Positions 1 to 12,784 are shown, numbered from the stretch's first letter. The stretch: 64,000 nt of DNA from Liolophura sinensis (GCF_032854445.1 NC_088302.1:48640046-48704045); one strand, 5' to 3'. Notes: generated by a model from the letters alone, not told the origin. Numbers and translations: made by a program.

Positions 1-2734
1 TTGTTTTGAATTTAAAATTTTGCTAATAAAATGAATGCTGATGTTCGCCTTTGCACATCCAACTACTACCTGTCTGCCGATCGACAACTTACGTATTTAT
101 TGCTCATAACCACGGCTTTCTAGATGCGGCTTGTTATCTTGTTGATTGATTGGTGTTTCACGCGCAAGGTATCATCTTTCTTAACAACCATATCTACACG
201 CCCATGTTAAAAAGAGAAACTTGTAAACAAACCAGAATAATATGCAGTGCTGACATAGTAATGATTATTTTTATCCAACTCCACCCATCAGAAAAATAAA
301 CTGCTAAAGACACTTTTTAGAGACAAATACAAAAAACGGTCGTATTAGTGTCATAAACACTTAATATGTGGGGCACAAAAACTGCAGTAATATTTCCAAG
401 ATAGATATGCAAGGGTATGCAACGCATAATAAACCATTTCATTTATATGCATGTGTACAAACAAGACGTTTTCATGCTTTAGATGAGTATTTGCACACTT
501 TACAACGAGAATCTGTAAAAGCTGAATGGCCTTATTATGAAATACTCTATCAAGATCTTCATACATGTACATAATGAAATATGAAAACAAATACAACAGA
601 TGGTTGTAACCTGGCTGATTCATTATCAATCCACCAAAACCTTTGTGATCTCGTTAAGATCTACTAGGGTTTTCATGAGACGGTCCATTACTTCCTATTC
701 GATTTACCAGTTTCATATCATGAAAGAATATACAAATTGAAATCTTTGTTTCCATGGAAACCCATGCTATCAATACAATATTTCTTCCACTTCACAAAGG
801 ACTTGTATTTTGCTCTTGGCGGATCTTCTTTAAAGCAGCATTACCTCCGGAGCTGAAGGGACATTTTCACCAAGTAGTGTGAGAACAACGCTAACATCCT
901 TTTATGGTGAGTAGTATCAGCTTGGAATGCTTGTTTTCTCAACATCCTGTTACCCCAAAACGCTTGGTTCACTGATTATGTATCTTTGTAGTATTTGTCT
1001 GGGCTGAGTTGTGTTTTTATTGGACAAGACTATTATATTTGATTTGAATTGTTTTCCCAATGTAGTAGAAATACAAGTATAATTTCGTGTGACTTCTAGG
1101 GCGGATTGATAATGGCGCTGGCACTGGAATCTACTATCTCACAACCCGAAACTTTATATTCTGGAAGTCCATTTCACCTGTGTGTAGCTCAAATGTAACT
1201 TTTTGTAGAGATGCATGTAAATGGCTTAATAGTTCGTGTCTCTCTATAAAATCTGTTGTCTGTTTTCTTGGCATATTCCATCACTGAGATAGATTTAACT
1301 GAAACAAAAGAGAGACATTATAGATTATTGTCACAAAAGGATCTTATTCCAAATCGCTCATTTTTAATAAATCTGCAAGAATTATATTTTTAATCATACA
1401 ATTCACGTACATATGTGGAAACCAACATACAACATGCCCCAAACGTTATTTTGCATTTTTTGAACGACAGGCCTATTAAGTTTTGATATTATGCTTGTAT
1501 CACGGTTAAATGTTGAATGTTAGATCATCTTTCTCATTCAATCAACGGCATACTGGCGATCTGCTGGCTTTAAACAATCCATATATGTCAAATGCTCTGA
1601 AAGATATTTACCCACCTTCGCTGGATTTAAAGGAAACCACATACTCTCCAAATGTTGCATCCTATATCCTGGACTTATACTTATACAAGACCAATTGAAA
1701 AGGGTTTCCTTTCTCACATAGTTTTAAATGTGACATTGTAAATTATCCTTGCTGGGACAACAATATACCGAAGGGTACATATCTCGCCATATAGCATTTG
1801 TCAGATAGTCTATGTTATAAGACTATTTCGATCAACATCACGAGTTATTACTTCAAAAACTAGCGCAACTGAGATACATATTTTGAAATTGACAACTGAT
1901 ATTCTAGCATGCAACACGATCTGAATACTGATTTCACTCAGTCGCCTAGAACATACCTTGCGTCTTTTCAACAACACCGAAAACTGTTGACTGCTTCTCT
2001 TTACATGATTCCGTTATATGTTCTTACTTTATATACTTTCCTAGTCCTATAGTGGTCTGTGTAATGATTGGTTTTGGGAATTGGCCTTGCTATTATCATC
2101 AATATCTTTGTTAATTGACAGCTGATATGCGAATATCTGTTTCGACCCACAGATTCTGATCTTGGCACCTCTTGTCAGATGTTTTAGTAAGACGATGTTG
2201 AATAACTCATAAACTTCTCAACAACAAATTCCGGTTCACCAAGAAATATCACAGTACATTAAATCTTTTGACAGTCCGTAAACGTACCTCAAACAATGTA
2301 CGATGAATCAAAGTAAACTTCTACAAGGTGTTGAGCACTTTGGCGAATTAACTTCTGAATAATGATATCAGCTGTTTCCCTGCAACAGACCTGGTCTGAC
2401 TATTCCACGGATATAGCTTTATTTATCCCCCTGCAGGCTTTGTCTGCTGAGGTTTATCTATCAACATTCAATTATTAACTGTCTGCTGGTCCACAACTCG
2501 GGTATTTATTTCCCATAACCACGTTTATATCCTGGTCAATGTGATGCCGCTGTGTCTGATTTACTATCATGTGGTGTTCACTCACAGGCATAATGATAGG
2601 TTCTATCTTCGTCATACATTATTCTTGCTATCAAGTATTTGCGAACTAGCTGGAAGGTCGTATTAGGTACTTAACGGGTGTTATGTTGGCGGAACTGTGT
2701 ATATGTAATACTTGGAGCTACATGATGAATTAAG
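1..2734 (+). repeat. Array 1, unit 0 (partial): diverged duplicate
   Basis: No gene is recognised here. Two segments recur later in the window. Bases 640-1010 match 18055-18350: both have a 'catatca-gaaaga-tat-caaa' stretch, then an ATGGTGA, then 'tttgtagt'. Bases 2345-2540, and more weakly 20-120, match 13110-13250, sharing the run 'acttctg-ataatgatatc-gctg'. The stretches 131-639 and 1011-2344 show nothing I can name. Homology was judged by eye, so the boundary is approximate. Confidence 0.45.
640..1010 (+). repeat. Marker segment M1, copy 1
   Basis: This copy pairs with 18055-18350. The best-matching stretch is 25 of about 31 bases identical by eye (near 717-750). The ATG at 904-906 aligns with the leader-like ATG at 18234, but the frame after it differs by small indels, so the hydrophobic peptide seen in the second copy is not kept here. 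An ATG followed directly by a GTGAGT donor-like hexamer is present, probably by chance. Confidence 0.5.
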
Positions 2735-4237
2735 AAAGATTCCATTATTGTTTTCTGGAAAACGCCATTTTCCCTGTAACAGTAGGCTACGCACGACGGA
2801 ATGATGTGATACACAAAAACTCCAGCGTCATATGTTAGTATAAAACAGACACAATAAAGTGATAATGGGGATAAGATAAGGATTGCGTGTATTGCGCCAA
2901 AATGTGAGTAACTGTTTGTACATTTGCTAGCATCAGCATATAAAATCTTATAGAAAATGAGAAGAGAACTTTACTAGCTCAAATGATTGATTGTCAATTA
3001 CGTAGGAGTACCTCTCAACACAAATTGTCAGGAAATATAGTATAATTTTTTCATCGCATTCTCCTCCGCCATCAGTGCTATTTGTCAAATCGCATTGGCA
3101 TGTTAAATATTTCTTTTAGCAGCACCTTAAACAGTCATTTAAAATCAAATCCATATTGTCCTACTCTCTGCATACATGTGCTGTTTTACGCTGTGCAGAT
3201 TACATCGAGTAAATAGAAAGAATTGCTACAGATTTGCTTCAGTGAAAATTGTTTAGGCGACTATATAACAGTTCGTAATAGGATCGCCATGACCTGACAG
3301 TTCTGACAAGGAAGCATGCTTATACAAAACGAAAATTGCATCAGTTGTGCACATCTGGTACAGTAGAGGTGACGAATATAAGAGACGTTTAGTCCTGCAT
3401 AGTGTTCTACATTTATTTGAATTCTGCCCATGGTGGAGTCCTTATTGTGAAGGCTGAGCTAACTGTGTTCTGTGACTTTGGCTTAAAGCAATGTACAGGA
3501 TGGTTTCATGGTAACAATTCAAGGTCACATTGTCGGTTTTGATGGGCCGTGTGATTGTAATTCTGCTAGACTAGAGGCAGTCATCCATGCCATAATAGTG
3601 CCACAGACTGTGGAATATATGCCACGGATTACACTGTACTGACGCCATGGCGAGCATTGTGTGGCTAGATAAGTAGATTTTGTCATGAATTATTATCAAC
3701 TTTCACTCATGCAAAATAAAATAGGCCATGTTTGTATGAGGTTTCAAACCATTGTATGTTGGCTAGAAGATTGAGACGTGATCAGACATTCTGACAAGAT
3801 TATTTGCGTTCTTCTGGTAAAGACTAGATGGGGTGGCAAATATTTTGCAACAAAGATGTTTTTTTTATAAATTCAGATTGATTCAAAACAAGAGATTTTG
3901 TGCCTACCCAAAACAGCCGTATCTGTTCTCGTCATTTTTCACTTAAAAGCTACGAGAGAAATACAGCTAATGTTTTTTTCAACGGCACCTGTACACAGTC
4001 GTTACAAAAAAATTATTAACTGAACTGAAAATTAATTCGTACTAAATCTCGGCGCGCTACTGCGAACGTATACATCATACATGTATTTATCTTGAACGCG
4101 ATCATATGTCCCTATAGGCATAGGCTATTCGGAATGCTGAAAATAACACGCACTAATCGTTGTATAATGATATTTATTGTGAAGTGGGTAGAGACAAAAA
4201 TAGTAAATAAACATTAAATCTGAAGATAAACACAAGA

Positions 4238-4505
4238 TTTATTTATTTATTTATTTATTTGATTGGTGTTTTACGCCGTACTCAAGAATATTTCACTTAT
4301 ACGACGGCAGCCAGCATTATGGTGGGAGGAAACCGGGCAGAGCCCGGGGGAAACCCACGACCATCCGCAGGTTGCTGAGAGACCTTCCCACGTACGGCCA
4401 GAGAGGAAGCCAGCATGACCTGGACTTGATTGGACCGCATTGGTGAGAGACTCCTGGGTCATTGCGCTGCGCTAGCGCTTTAACCGACTGAGCCACGGAG
4501 TCCCC
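4238..4505 (-). mobile_element. tRNA-derived SINE, family A, full length
   Basis: Read on the minus strand this is a complete family-A SINE. It has a tRNA-like head with A-box (TGGCTCAGTCGG) and a B-box region, a central body rich in GGGCTCTGCCCGG-like sequence, the conserved 3' tail (GTCGTATAAGTGAAATATTC), and a terminal (AAAT)n. It is flanked by a perfect 12-bp target-site duplication, ATAAACACAAGA (4226-4237 and 4506-4517), the hallmark of LINE-mediated retroposition. It has no coding capacity. Confidence 0.93.
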
Positions 4506-5092
4506 ATAAACACAAGAAATGTACAGTGTAACACAGAATAAAAATGAAAGTCTGAAAACCCGGAGTCTGAAATCTGGACAAGGGATGTCAGTGTCATAAA
4601 TCGGAACTTAAGTGTTGTCCACTGTGAGTTGGCATTGGTACAGCATGATATTTACTTCTGTGTAGGAATCCACCCCCCGAAAATTACATCGTTTTGATTC
4701 GAACTTCCCGATTATTTGGTCACAGATCCTCGTTAATTTTCCATAAACGACAGTGTTAACGTTTAGCCCTGTAGCACAGTCCCAAACATTCCGTGGCCAA
4801 AAAGCTTTGGTGCATACCTGGCCCAGCCTGTGAGAAAAAAGCGACAAAAATCTTAACATAGGTTGACCATCAAAATCTTTACCTTTCTATGCCGGCAGCT
4901 GGGAGGGTGCCTAGCCACGCTAAGGGGACATCACTTGCAGCCTTATCACCACCTGTCTCCTTGTGTCCTCTCGCCCAGAATTGCAAACTTTCATCATTAA
5001 AACTCATATCTGACCAAGGCTTAGACAATTTTTCATTTTGATACCAGGCGTGCTCCTGTACAACAAAAATGGCAGACCGGCAGCGAAAAAAG

Positions 5093-5248
5093 ATTTATTT
5101 ATTTCTTTATTTGATTGGTGTTTTACGCTTTACTCAAGAATATTTCACTTATACGACGGCGGACAGCATTATAGTGGCAGGGAACCGGGAGGAGCCTGAG
5201 GGAAACCCACGACCATCCGCAGGTTGCGGACAGACCTGGCCACGTACA
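5093..5248 (-). mobile_element. Family-A SINE, 5'-truncated
   Basis: On the minus strand this has the (AAAT)n end, the conserved tail and the middle body, but it stops near the 'cacgtac' of the body, so the tRNA-like head is missing. I found no convincing target-site duplication. A short repeat of GTACAACAAA at 5057 and 5244 is offset from the element ends and is probably chance. Confidence 0.85.
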
Positions 5249-5739
5249 ACAAATAAAAGCATAAAGACTTTACACCCTAAAATACACAGAATTACATTCG
5301 TGCCGAAAAACAGAAGTTGTAATGGACTACTGAATCCATTTAGGCCAAATAAACTCGGGTTGGCCATCTGTGACGTCACGCGCTGAGCCGCACCGCCGTA
5401 CCAGGCAGCCGGCTGGAGATCGGCTAAGGCGGTAAATCTATTGTAAGGAAAATCTGAACACTAATCCTTTAGTGTTTATTTGCTGCACCTGTTTTACCAA
5501 TCTGTTTTATTAGAGCAAATAGTTCGTCCTTGACAATATTGCGCCTTCCAAAGAAATACAAGGGAGCAGAAGCCCATGTTAAAAACAGAATATGTTCATC
5601 TGCTTGGAACCAAAACTTCCGTGTAAAATTATATCTCACCTGTCATTTCATCACTTTGATAATTTTTCAAATAATATAATAGATTAAAATGCTTAACTGA
5701 ATGCTGATGAACCTCAGGCCCTTTGACATTACAAAATAA

Positions 5740-6350
5740 CGTAGTCTACAAGTGGCTCCGTTTTGTTTTTTACAAGACGCAGTGAGTACGATGGCTGCTG
5801 TTGTCGTTATGGGGATATCAAATTGTTTTTTTTTCTTTTCTAGCCCAAGGCTAATCTGTGATTATGCAAAGTTGGGAATTTTAATCCGATTATGTACACC
5901 ATTTTCCATGGATAACTGCTTTGTACTAGGTTGGTTCATTGTACTCCTTCCTTTCGGAGAGGGCGCATTGGTGTTTAAACGGATATTACACTTGTCTTTC
6001 TTAATGATAATCATGAAAAACAGTGTCTGGCTACAGAATTGATACTGCTCTGTAGATTTTTAATCCGATAACGGTACACAGAAGTATAACAGGAGGTAGA
6101 GAGATCCTCGTGGGTTAATGAGATTTTGGGTCCAGCCTAAAAAGAAGTTCCGGGTTTTAAAATATAATTAATTGAAATCCAGATCCAATTATGACTACTG
6201 TAAGGTCAAATGAAATCCACTGGCTCGAAGAACTATTTAAAACGCCTTTAATCACACTGTCACGATAGTCCTGCTGAATGTAGTATAGTAGAGTTCATTA
6301 CTTTGATATGGCTGCACTTCCGGAGACTTATGTCTAACGTCTGTCGCAAA
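5740..6350 (+). repeat. Marker segment M4, copy 1
   Basis: Related copies lie at 15650-15960, 26340-26900, 29910-30190 and 34230-34770. Shared landmarks are 'aacagtgtctg', then 'taatccgata', then 'gatatggctgcacttccggaga'. Near 5790-5815 'atggctgctgttgtcgtta' looks like a relic of a family-A SINE body, matching a full SINE at the equivalent place in unit 5. A 96-residue open frame crosses this copy, but its frame is not kept in the other copies, so I treat it as noncoding. Confidence 0.6.
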
Positions 6351-7049
6351 TAAAGACATTTACACGAATAGAATAATTTATAAGCCGGCTGCCTAAAGGT
6401 TCAACAAAGGCCAAATATAGGCATGTGAAAGTGAATGTAAAACATGAGTGGAAAAGGTTCATGAGTTTTCATCAGACGAAATAGCAATGGCCGCGAGTAG
6501 TTGTACACACAATGATCAGAAAAGACCTCGTTACCATTATATTCCTATTCCAGTTGAATGTCTTTCCTGAATATATTTTGGTCGGTACTTTATATAACCA
6601 AATATAAGACGTCTAGATGGCTCTCATAGGTATATGACAAATACATTTAGCTCATTCTTTGGGAATATTTGTCATTTCCTTACCAAATTTCCAGTCCAGT
6701 TTCCCCCACCCAGGAAACTAATCTTCTGTATGCGTGTAAGTACAAGGTTCATTTATAGTTGGCCCGTATATAGGGTCGAACACTAGTGAATCAATCAAAC
6801 CAAGTTCAATGGCACGCTAATCATGTAACTGTCAGTATTATCAAAGCTCCAGTTATACGGATCCAGTAACACCAACGGGAAGAATTTAGACTGGAAACGT
6901 ATCTTTAATGCAGGGTGAGGTTATTACTGACATGTTAATCTCAGAATGAAGCGATTCACTGTCATGTTTAGAGAACGTCATAATCCTAACGGCAATATGT
7001 CCCGGATAAAACCCGGACAAGGAGTGTAAAGAAGTTTGGCCATTGGCAT

Positions 7050-7400
7050 CGGGTGGTCCAATTTCCACGCGGATTGGCGTTTCTTTGTCTTAAGTACAAC
7101 AGCTTGACTTAAGTATAACCAGTTCTTGGCGTATAGGTGTTAATACAGCTTTGCTGCAAATCTTCATCTTCAGTGACTTTTCATGGTCTACAACTGACCA
7201 AGCTTTGGAATTTGTTTTGAAGATGTCAGGACTTTGAGATCCCTTATAATTGACTGTTAAGTGTGATATTAAAGCTAACAAGGAGAGCTTGCTGGAACTG
7301 CGCATGTGATTCATCTGTCTGCGTGATGGCAGATCAACAGACACCAAGGATTCTCTGTGGCCCTAGTCCAACTGGGACGAGGATTATCGGGACAAGCACT
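7050..7400 (+). repeat. Marker segment M5, copy 1
   Basis: Related to 28275-28620 and 31000-31370. The shared opening is 'tcccacgcggattgg-gtttcttt'. The shared end is 'ggaactgcgcatgtgattcat', then 'gtctgcgtgat', then 'aaggattc'. Open frames on either strand differ between copies, so there is no sign of coding constraint. Confidence 0.6.
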
Positions 7401-7427
7401 ACATATTCATATGTACCTGAACCACAT

Positions 7428-7800
7428 CTGAAACTCCTGTCGCAACAAAGTGTCTGGGCTACACATTTGCTCATATCACATCAGCTAAAACTCCTGTCGC
7501 AACAAAGTGTCTGGGCTACACATTTGTTCACACCACGTCAGCTGAAACTCCTGTCGCAACAAAGTGTCTGGGCTACACATTTGTTCATACCACATCAGCT
7601 GAAACTCCTGTCACAACAAAGTGTCTGGGCTACACATTTGTTCATACCACATCAGCTGAAACTCCTGTCGCAACAACGTTTCTGGGCTACACATTTGTTC
7701 ATACCACATCGGCTGAAACTCCTGTCGCAACAAAGTGTCTGGGCTACACATTTGTTCATACCACATAAGCTGAAACTCCTGTCACAACAAAGTGTATAGG
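7428..7800 (+). repeat. 57-bp minisatellite, about 6.5 copies
   Basis: The unit begins CTGAAACTCCTGTCGCAACA and starts at 7428, 7485, 7542, 7599, 7656, 7713 and 7770, the last copy being partial. Because 57 is a multiple of three, one frame stays open for 178 codons (7263-7799) and reads as a 19-residue repeat containing LLSQQSVWATHLF. That openness follows from the period and is not evidence of a gene. It adjoins the end of M5, and neither other M5 copy has it. Confidence 0.93.
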
Positions 7801-8277
7801 CTACGATTCACCTCTCTTGCAAATCATTCCATGTTTCTGAAAAATAAGACTTCTATGAGAATTAATTTTGCATTGGAGTCAATATATGTAGTCATATTTG
7901 TTTCTTATGAGTGTGTCAAATTTGCATGTAATTCTTGCATTGTTTACTGCTATTATCTCCACTGCACGACGTAAAACCCCAAGCACGCATCTATATATTA
8001 TCTTTACTAACACAGTGTAGTCACCAGCATTTTCCTCCATGACCGTCCAGGCTGGCATAAACTAGAGAACCCAGTTGATCAAATAGAAATACAAAGCATA
8101 GAGAAAGAAAGCCTTATCTCGCCTACTGTAAATACATACCATATACATGTAGTTAAACGTCGGCCAAGTCAGCAAGAGCTGGATTCAAAACATTTGGTCA
8201 TTGATTCGTCCCTTGCCAGTATATATGCCTCAGCTAGCCGGATAGAAACCATTGTGTTACGCCTGTGCAAAAATGAA

Positions 8278-8420
8278 AGAAGCATCATATCGATGTCGCT
8301 TAGGAAACATTACAGAATTTGATAACCCAACATTATACCCGTTTTGCTGAGCAAATTTTAGAGAAGTTAACAGGCCAACGGAAAACAGGTCTCGCCGAGC
8401 AAATTTAACACAGCTTAAAG
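8278..8420 (+). repeat. Degenerate ~50-bp repeat, about 3 copies
   Basis: A phrase like 'tgctgagcaaattttagaga' recurs at roughly 50-base spacing with heavy divergence ('gccgagcaaatttaacacag' is the clearest partner). On the minus strand a short open frame shows a matching internal repeat (VKFA and LKFA motifs about 17 residues apart). I read it as a decayed tandem repeat. Confidence 0.4.
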
Positions 8421-8559
8421 GAGAAGAAAATTCAAATATCAATCAAATACCATTGAAAAGAGTAGGCATTTTCTCCCAGGCGCATGGCATAAAAATTCTA
8501 ATCTCAACTACCTCAAGTTGATAAATTATAAATCAAGTCAGCGCCAAAATCCGCTGTGG

Positions 8560-8760
8560 ACGACTCCATTTTGTCTAGGATCTAGTCCTGAAGTCTTCTG
8601 TGTAAGGAGGAGAATTGCCGTCGGAAACCGCGGAGGCGCAGTTCGTACACTTCCGGTAGAACTCTTCTTCCCAGAAGGTAGCGAACAGTACAGTTCGTTT
8701 TCTGTTTGACGATCGGGAAACCGGAATGTTGGACGTAGGTTCCGAGTTTACATGAACAAG
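8560..8760. other. CpG-richer patch
   Basis: This stretch holds clustered CpG and two CCGGAA/TTCCGG ETS-like cores (near 8650 and 8718) within otherwise AT-rich DNA. It could be a promoter or first-exon remnant. No TATA box, initiator or convincing first exon was seen, so its function is unassigned. Confidence 0.2.
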
Positions 8761-8785
8761 CAGTCAGTTTTATTACTCTCAACAA

Positions 8786-8804
8786 CCCCCCCCCCCCCCC
8801 CCTT
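8786..8804 (+). repeat. Poly-C run
   Basis: An uninterrupted run of C is followed by 'ttcctcccc'. The minus strand is a long G run able to form a G-quadruplex in principle. Its length is likely polymorphic and may be misestimated in assembly. Confidence 0.9.
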
Positions 8805-8997
8805 CCTCCCCAGCATAAGTTATAGGGTGTTAAAGATGCAGGATGCGATGGACTTTCAGGCTTTACGTGTATGGCGAGGAAAAATCGCAAAATTATGCAA
8901 CAGGCACCAGATATAAAAAACAGTGCTCTTTTCAGCCAATTGTGTCATGTTTTTAAGTTTTCTTCTGCTTTAACATGCCTACATTACACCATTATAG

Positions 8998-9255
8998 AGG
9001 CCTCCGTGGTTCAGTTGGTTAGCGCGCTAGCGCAGAGTAATGACCCAGAGGCGTCTCACCAATGCGGTCGCTTTGAGTTCAAGTCCAGGTCATGCTGGCT
9101 TCCTCTCCGGCCGTAAGTGGGAAGGTTTGTCTGCAACCTGCGGATGGTCGTGGGTTTCTCCTGGGCTCTTCCCGGTTACCTCCCACAATAATGATGGCCG
9201 TATAATTGAAATATTCTTGAGTACGGCGTAAAATATCAATCAAATAAATAAATAA
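8998..9255 (+). mobile_element. Family-A SINE, full length with 15-bp target duplication
   Basis: A complete SINE: tRNA-like head (CCTCCGTGGTTCAGTTGG), B-box-like GAGTTCAAGTCC, body, tail (GAAATATTCTTGAGTACGGC) and (AAAT)n. The target-site duplication ATTACACCATTATAG is perfect at 8983-8997 and 9256-9270, fixing both ends to the base. This is the cleanest retroposition footprint in the window and implies a fairly recent insertion, although the body already carries several substitutions. Confidence 0.96.
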
Positions 9256-9639
9256 ATTACACCATTATAGCTGCAAACTGATTAATCTTGTTTTTAATGC
9301 AAATTAAAAAAGAATGTGCGAAGTACTCTATAACAAATAAAAACGGTGAACAAAGCAGGGAGGGTGTGTTACTGTCGTTGGAAATGTCACGGTATTTACG
9401 AAATAGGCTGATCTGGAAAGATGTTCCCATCTTTGATAAGTAACTAAGTGGCGTACCTTTAGAACACCAGCGTCAGTGCAGAAAACTGGCAGAGTCAACT
9501 GAATTTGTCATGTTTTAAATAAATATGACGTTTGTGAAAACAGCAGCAGCGTGAATCCGTCATATTAAATCCAATATTGAATTAAAATTAAGGACAAGGG
9601 ACTTTCCTGGTTAACTAGTTAATGTGTCTAATTAACTGT

Positions 9640-10870
9640 AAAGAAACTTTTAGAGTTTTTTATGTAAATATCTGCAAATATTATTTACCCCTTCAAAAAA
9701 TAAGAATAACCGTGTTTTTTCTGTCATACATGAAAAATATAAATGATCGTTACAAATCATCTGCTTTGTTTGACTGCGTGAATATTCCAAATCAAGAAAA
9801 CTATATGTCGCACGGCTACAAAAGGTACTGCCATGCAAATATTTTCTACCAGACACCAATTTCTCTTGACCATAAGAATGATATATATCCTGAAGATTTA
9901 CTGCTGATTCTGTGCCAGGAATTCTTCACTCCCTAGAACAATATCTTGTATTTCGTCTTTTACTCGGCCGCAGCGAAAGGGGTGAATAAGTATGGGTCAT
10001 TAAAAACAATATTAATATTCTTAAGGTCCGTAGCAGTTGAAATATTAATCGATATATATCTGCCCGAAAACCTTAGATCGTGTGTATTGTCTGAAATGAC
10101 ATTTGATTTCTAGGTGGAGATCAGAAGATCAGTGATACTTTTTCTTCTGTATTTTACGAGGGATTTCTCGAGGTCAAGTACGTTTTCAGGGTATCACTAA
10201 GTTGTTATATATCATCATAAGTTGTTATATATGGATAAAATAGATCAGAATTAAGGTCATTTTCGCTTGGCTGCGTGATGTCTTTGATGGCAATTATTAT
10301 GAAAGAAAGACATAACTACTTGTAACTACCTAAAGCACACAGATATTCACGTCGATGCACACAGAAAGGTTTTCCGATGTTTATCAGTTAATGTGGAGAA
10401 ATCCAATGATCAATGAAGACAGGATATTTTTAAACTAATAGACATTTCATGGAGACATCCTTGTCATTTTACATCAAATGCCTGGGAGTTCAAATCTGTT
10501 ACGGTTTGTAATTACGTCAATGGCAACAAATTATTTCTCATAAATGGTCAGTTCTAGGTGATAATTTCACAACCCCATAAACGAGTAATGTGAACAAAAC
10601 AAGAGACAGTGTTTTTCGTGAAGAAAACTGACTAGTTTAAGAGTTTATTTGTCTGACCAACGAGCAGATTCGATGAAGTTACCTTTGGAGTAAAGTAAAG
10701 CTGGGTCGCTGGCAATTGCACCACAGGGAATCAGTCCAGAACCGTAACGTGCATGTTTTGGATTTCAGCACGACTAAAGCAAGTTCAAACATATTAATAG
10801 ATCTGAGGGGATAAACTATAAACATCTCTGGCTCCAGAAAAAATGCAAGGCTCTGATCAGGTGCTGCCCT
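9640..10870 (+). repeat. Marker segment M6, copy 1
   Basis: Related to 16490-17530. Shared phrases include 'gactgc-tgaatat-cca', 'aggaaact'-like, 'tattaatattcttaaggtccg' against 'tattaatattttgaggtccg', and 'ttggatttcagca-gat-aa'. A 104-codon open frame (9622-9936) lies in this copy. The second copy keeps DC-NIP at the equivalent place but has stops downstream, so it is either a decayed exon or chance. Confidence 0.6.
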
Positions 10871-11089
10871 AAGCAATTCTTATTTTACCATTGTTTTGTC
10901 AGTCTGGAAACATCCCTGCTTTTTCTTCAAAACAGATTCTGCACATTTCAGATAGGATGATCGCCATTATTTGGGGCAATCAGTGATTGTCAGCAACTGG
11001 CTTGATGTGGCAGACTGTTGGTCACTTTGCTCTGTAGAGAGCGACAGCCTGGTTATCCGTAGTTACAACTGATTTCCTTGGTGTCATTA

Positions 11090-11116
11090 ATTTATTTATT
11101 TATTTGATTGGTGTTA
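11090..11116 (-). mobile_element. Family-A SINE tail fragment
   Basis: Only (ATTT)n followed by 'gattggtgtt' is left, which is the reverse complement of the SINE 3' end. Confidence 0.6.
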
Positions 11117-11788
11117 TGTTTTTATTCCCGCGAAACCTTAGTGTTGATGGAACCGATATAAAAGAGAGGCGTTTAACAATTATTTTTGGCAAAAAAAACA
11201 TTTTTGCAGATACTGGTCGATGCTTTTAAAGCTGTTGTTACTTTCGATTGTACACAAAAGGATTCAAAACGAAAACAGAAGAGAAACTCTAAGTCAAAGA
11301 AAACAAAACAGAATAGAGATTATAGATAAATAATGTAAGAACCAACATGAAACTATTTGCGCAGGAAATGTTTAAGAAACGGCTGATGCATGCTAATGTT
11401 CCAAATGCTATTGTGTAGAAATAAACTTTACAACAACGGATAGTTTTGTAATTTAACAACAATGTTTCTGATATTAATCGTTTTAGAGTTCTTAGGAAAT
11501 ACAAATATGGTCAAAGGGTTCTTAACTGCATAGCACCAAAGTTTAGCGAAATCGTAATTTTTAAATACAAAGTTTCGGTTTCAAGGTGTGACCAGTTCAT
11601 ATAGTCGCCATTTACATTAGATTTCCCATGATTCAATCTACAATTTCCACCCAAGAGGTTGGCATATTTCTTCATCAGGTGGCACGAGCTTCTCCAGATT
11701 ATAAAGCGTGTGTGATGTGCTGTGGCGACTATCTATAGGGAAGTTGCATACTTCTAGATAATGGACTTCTAATTTTATGTATCCATAA

Positions 11789-11838
11789 CATGAAATATTC
11801 TTGAGTACGGCGTAAAACATCAGTCAATAAATAAATAG
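11789..11838 (+). mobile_element. Family-A SINE tail fragment
   Basis: The tail TGAAATATTCTTGAGTACGG runs into 'cgtaaaacatcagtcaataaataaat'-type sequence with no body upstream. It is a 3'-only fragment, probably an extreme 5' truncation at insertion. Confidence 0.8.
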
Positions 11839-12379
11839 TCTAGAAGTACTTATATCAGTTTTAGTCTAAAGACACGAGGTGGCGTACCTGTATATACAAT
11901 AAATGCTTTCCAATAACACGACTTTGGTGGGATTATTACGAACTTGTTAAAATACTTGAATTGATTGAAAATGTACAAGTATTGCGTATGTTAACCATAT
12001 ATACATGGGAACCAATGGACGCGAACGCCATTAAACGTTTCCGGAACCATATGTCTGTTGGACTATTGTATCAACGAAAGAGAACTCATAACTGTTACAA
12101 TGCACATTTACCTCAAAACACGAGGACGGCAGGAGATACTAGACCTTATGAAGACACAACGCATATTTCAATGTGTGGACACCAAGTTTAATGAGTAACC
12201 TATGTTGAGTCAATGGTTCCCTCTGTTGCTGAGATAGTCACTCCTGTATTATTTAAGACACTGATTGTCTCAAGGAAAACTGTGCTTTCACAGAATAATT
12301 CAAAACTTCTACACTTTTCATCAGCGAGATTTAGTACACGAGTTGACGCCACGTGTTAAATTCAGCGGGACGTCTCTGA

Positions 12380-12650
12380 GTGGTTTACCTGGAGTATTTT
12401 CCTCATAAAGATTGGATATCGCTACTGCCACGTAATGTACCAAGGACATACACTGCTATTTGGTAAACCTCTTTGACGTGTCAGTTGGGCAGTCGGCCGT
12501 TGTTCCAGGCCAGTCCATCTGATATACTCGGCCAGTGCGAAAGGCTTCTCTCATTTTGTTCCTGTTCATGTCAACGGAATTTGTAGCAAGGAAATAAATC
12601 TTTGTCCTGTCAGACCGTGTGATAAGTTTACATGTATGAACAGTTAATTG
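12380..12650 (+). repeat. Marker segment M7, copy 1
   Basis: Related to 20360-20680 ('gtctctgagtggtttacc', then 'cgctactgccacg', then 'tcagttgggcag'). In the second copy one frame reads DLAVGQPTAVPDL; the equivalent here reads DVSVGQSAVVPG before a stop, so a short peptide similarity survives without an intact frame in this copy. I do not recognise a family. Confidence 0.6.
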
Positions 12651-12784
12651 TCAGAACAAACCGTTTATGACGTATAGAGCCATGATAGAACATTCGCAAC
12701 ATGTACACATGTCTATTTAATGCTTACAACAATAAAAAAATATCATGATCAACTAATAGTAACTGTTGGCTACTTTCTTATATA

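Noticed and set aside
5057-5253. GTACAACAAA repeated around the SINE at 5093 as a target duplication
   Set aside because: The left copy lies about 30 bases outside the tail end, so it does not flank the element as a true duplication would.
7263-7799. A 178-codon frame with 19-residue repeats, and the idea of a CRISPR-like array
   Set aside because: The repeats are directly adjacent with no spacers and the genome is eukaryotic. The open frame follows from the 57-bp period.
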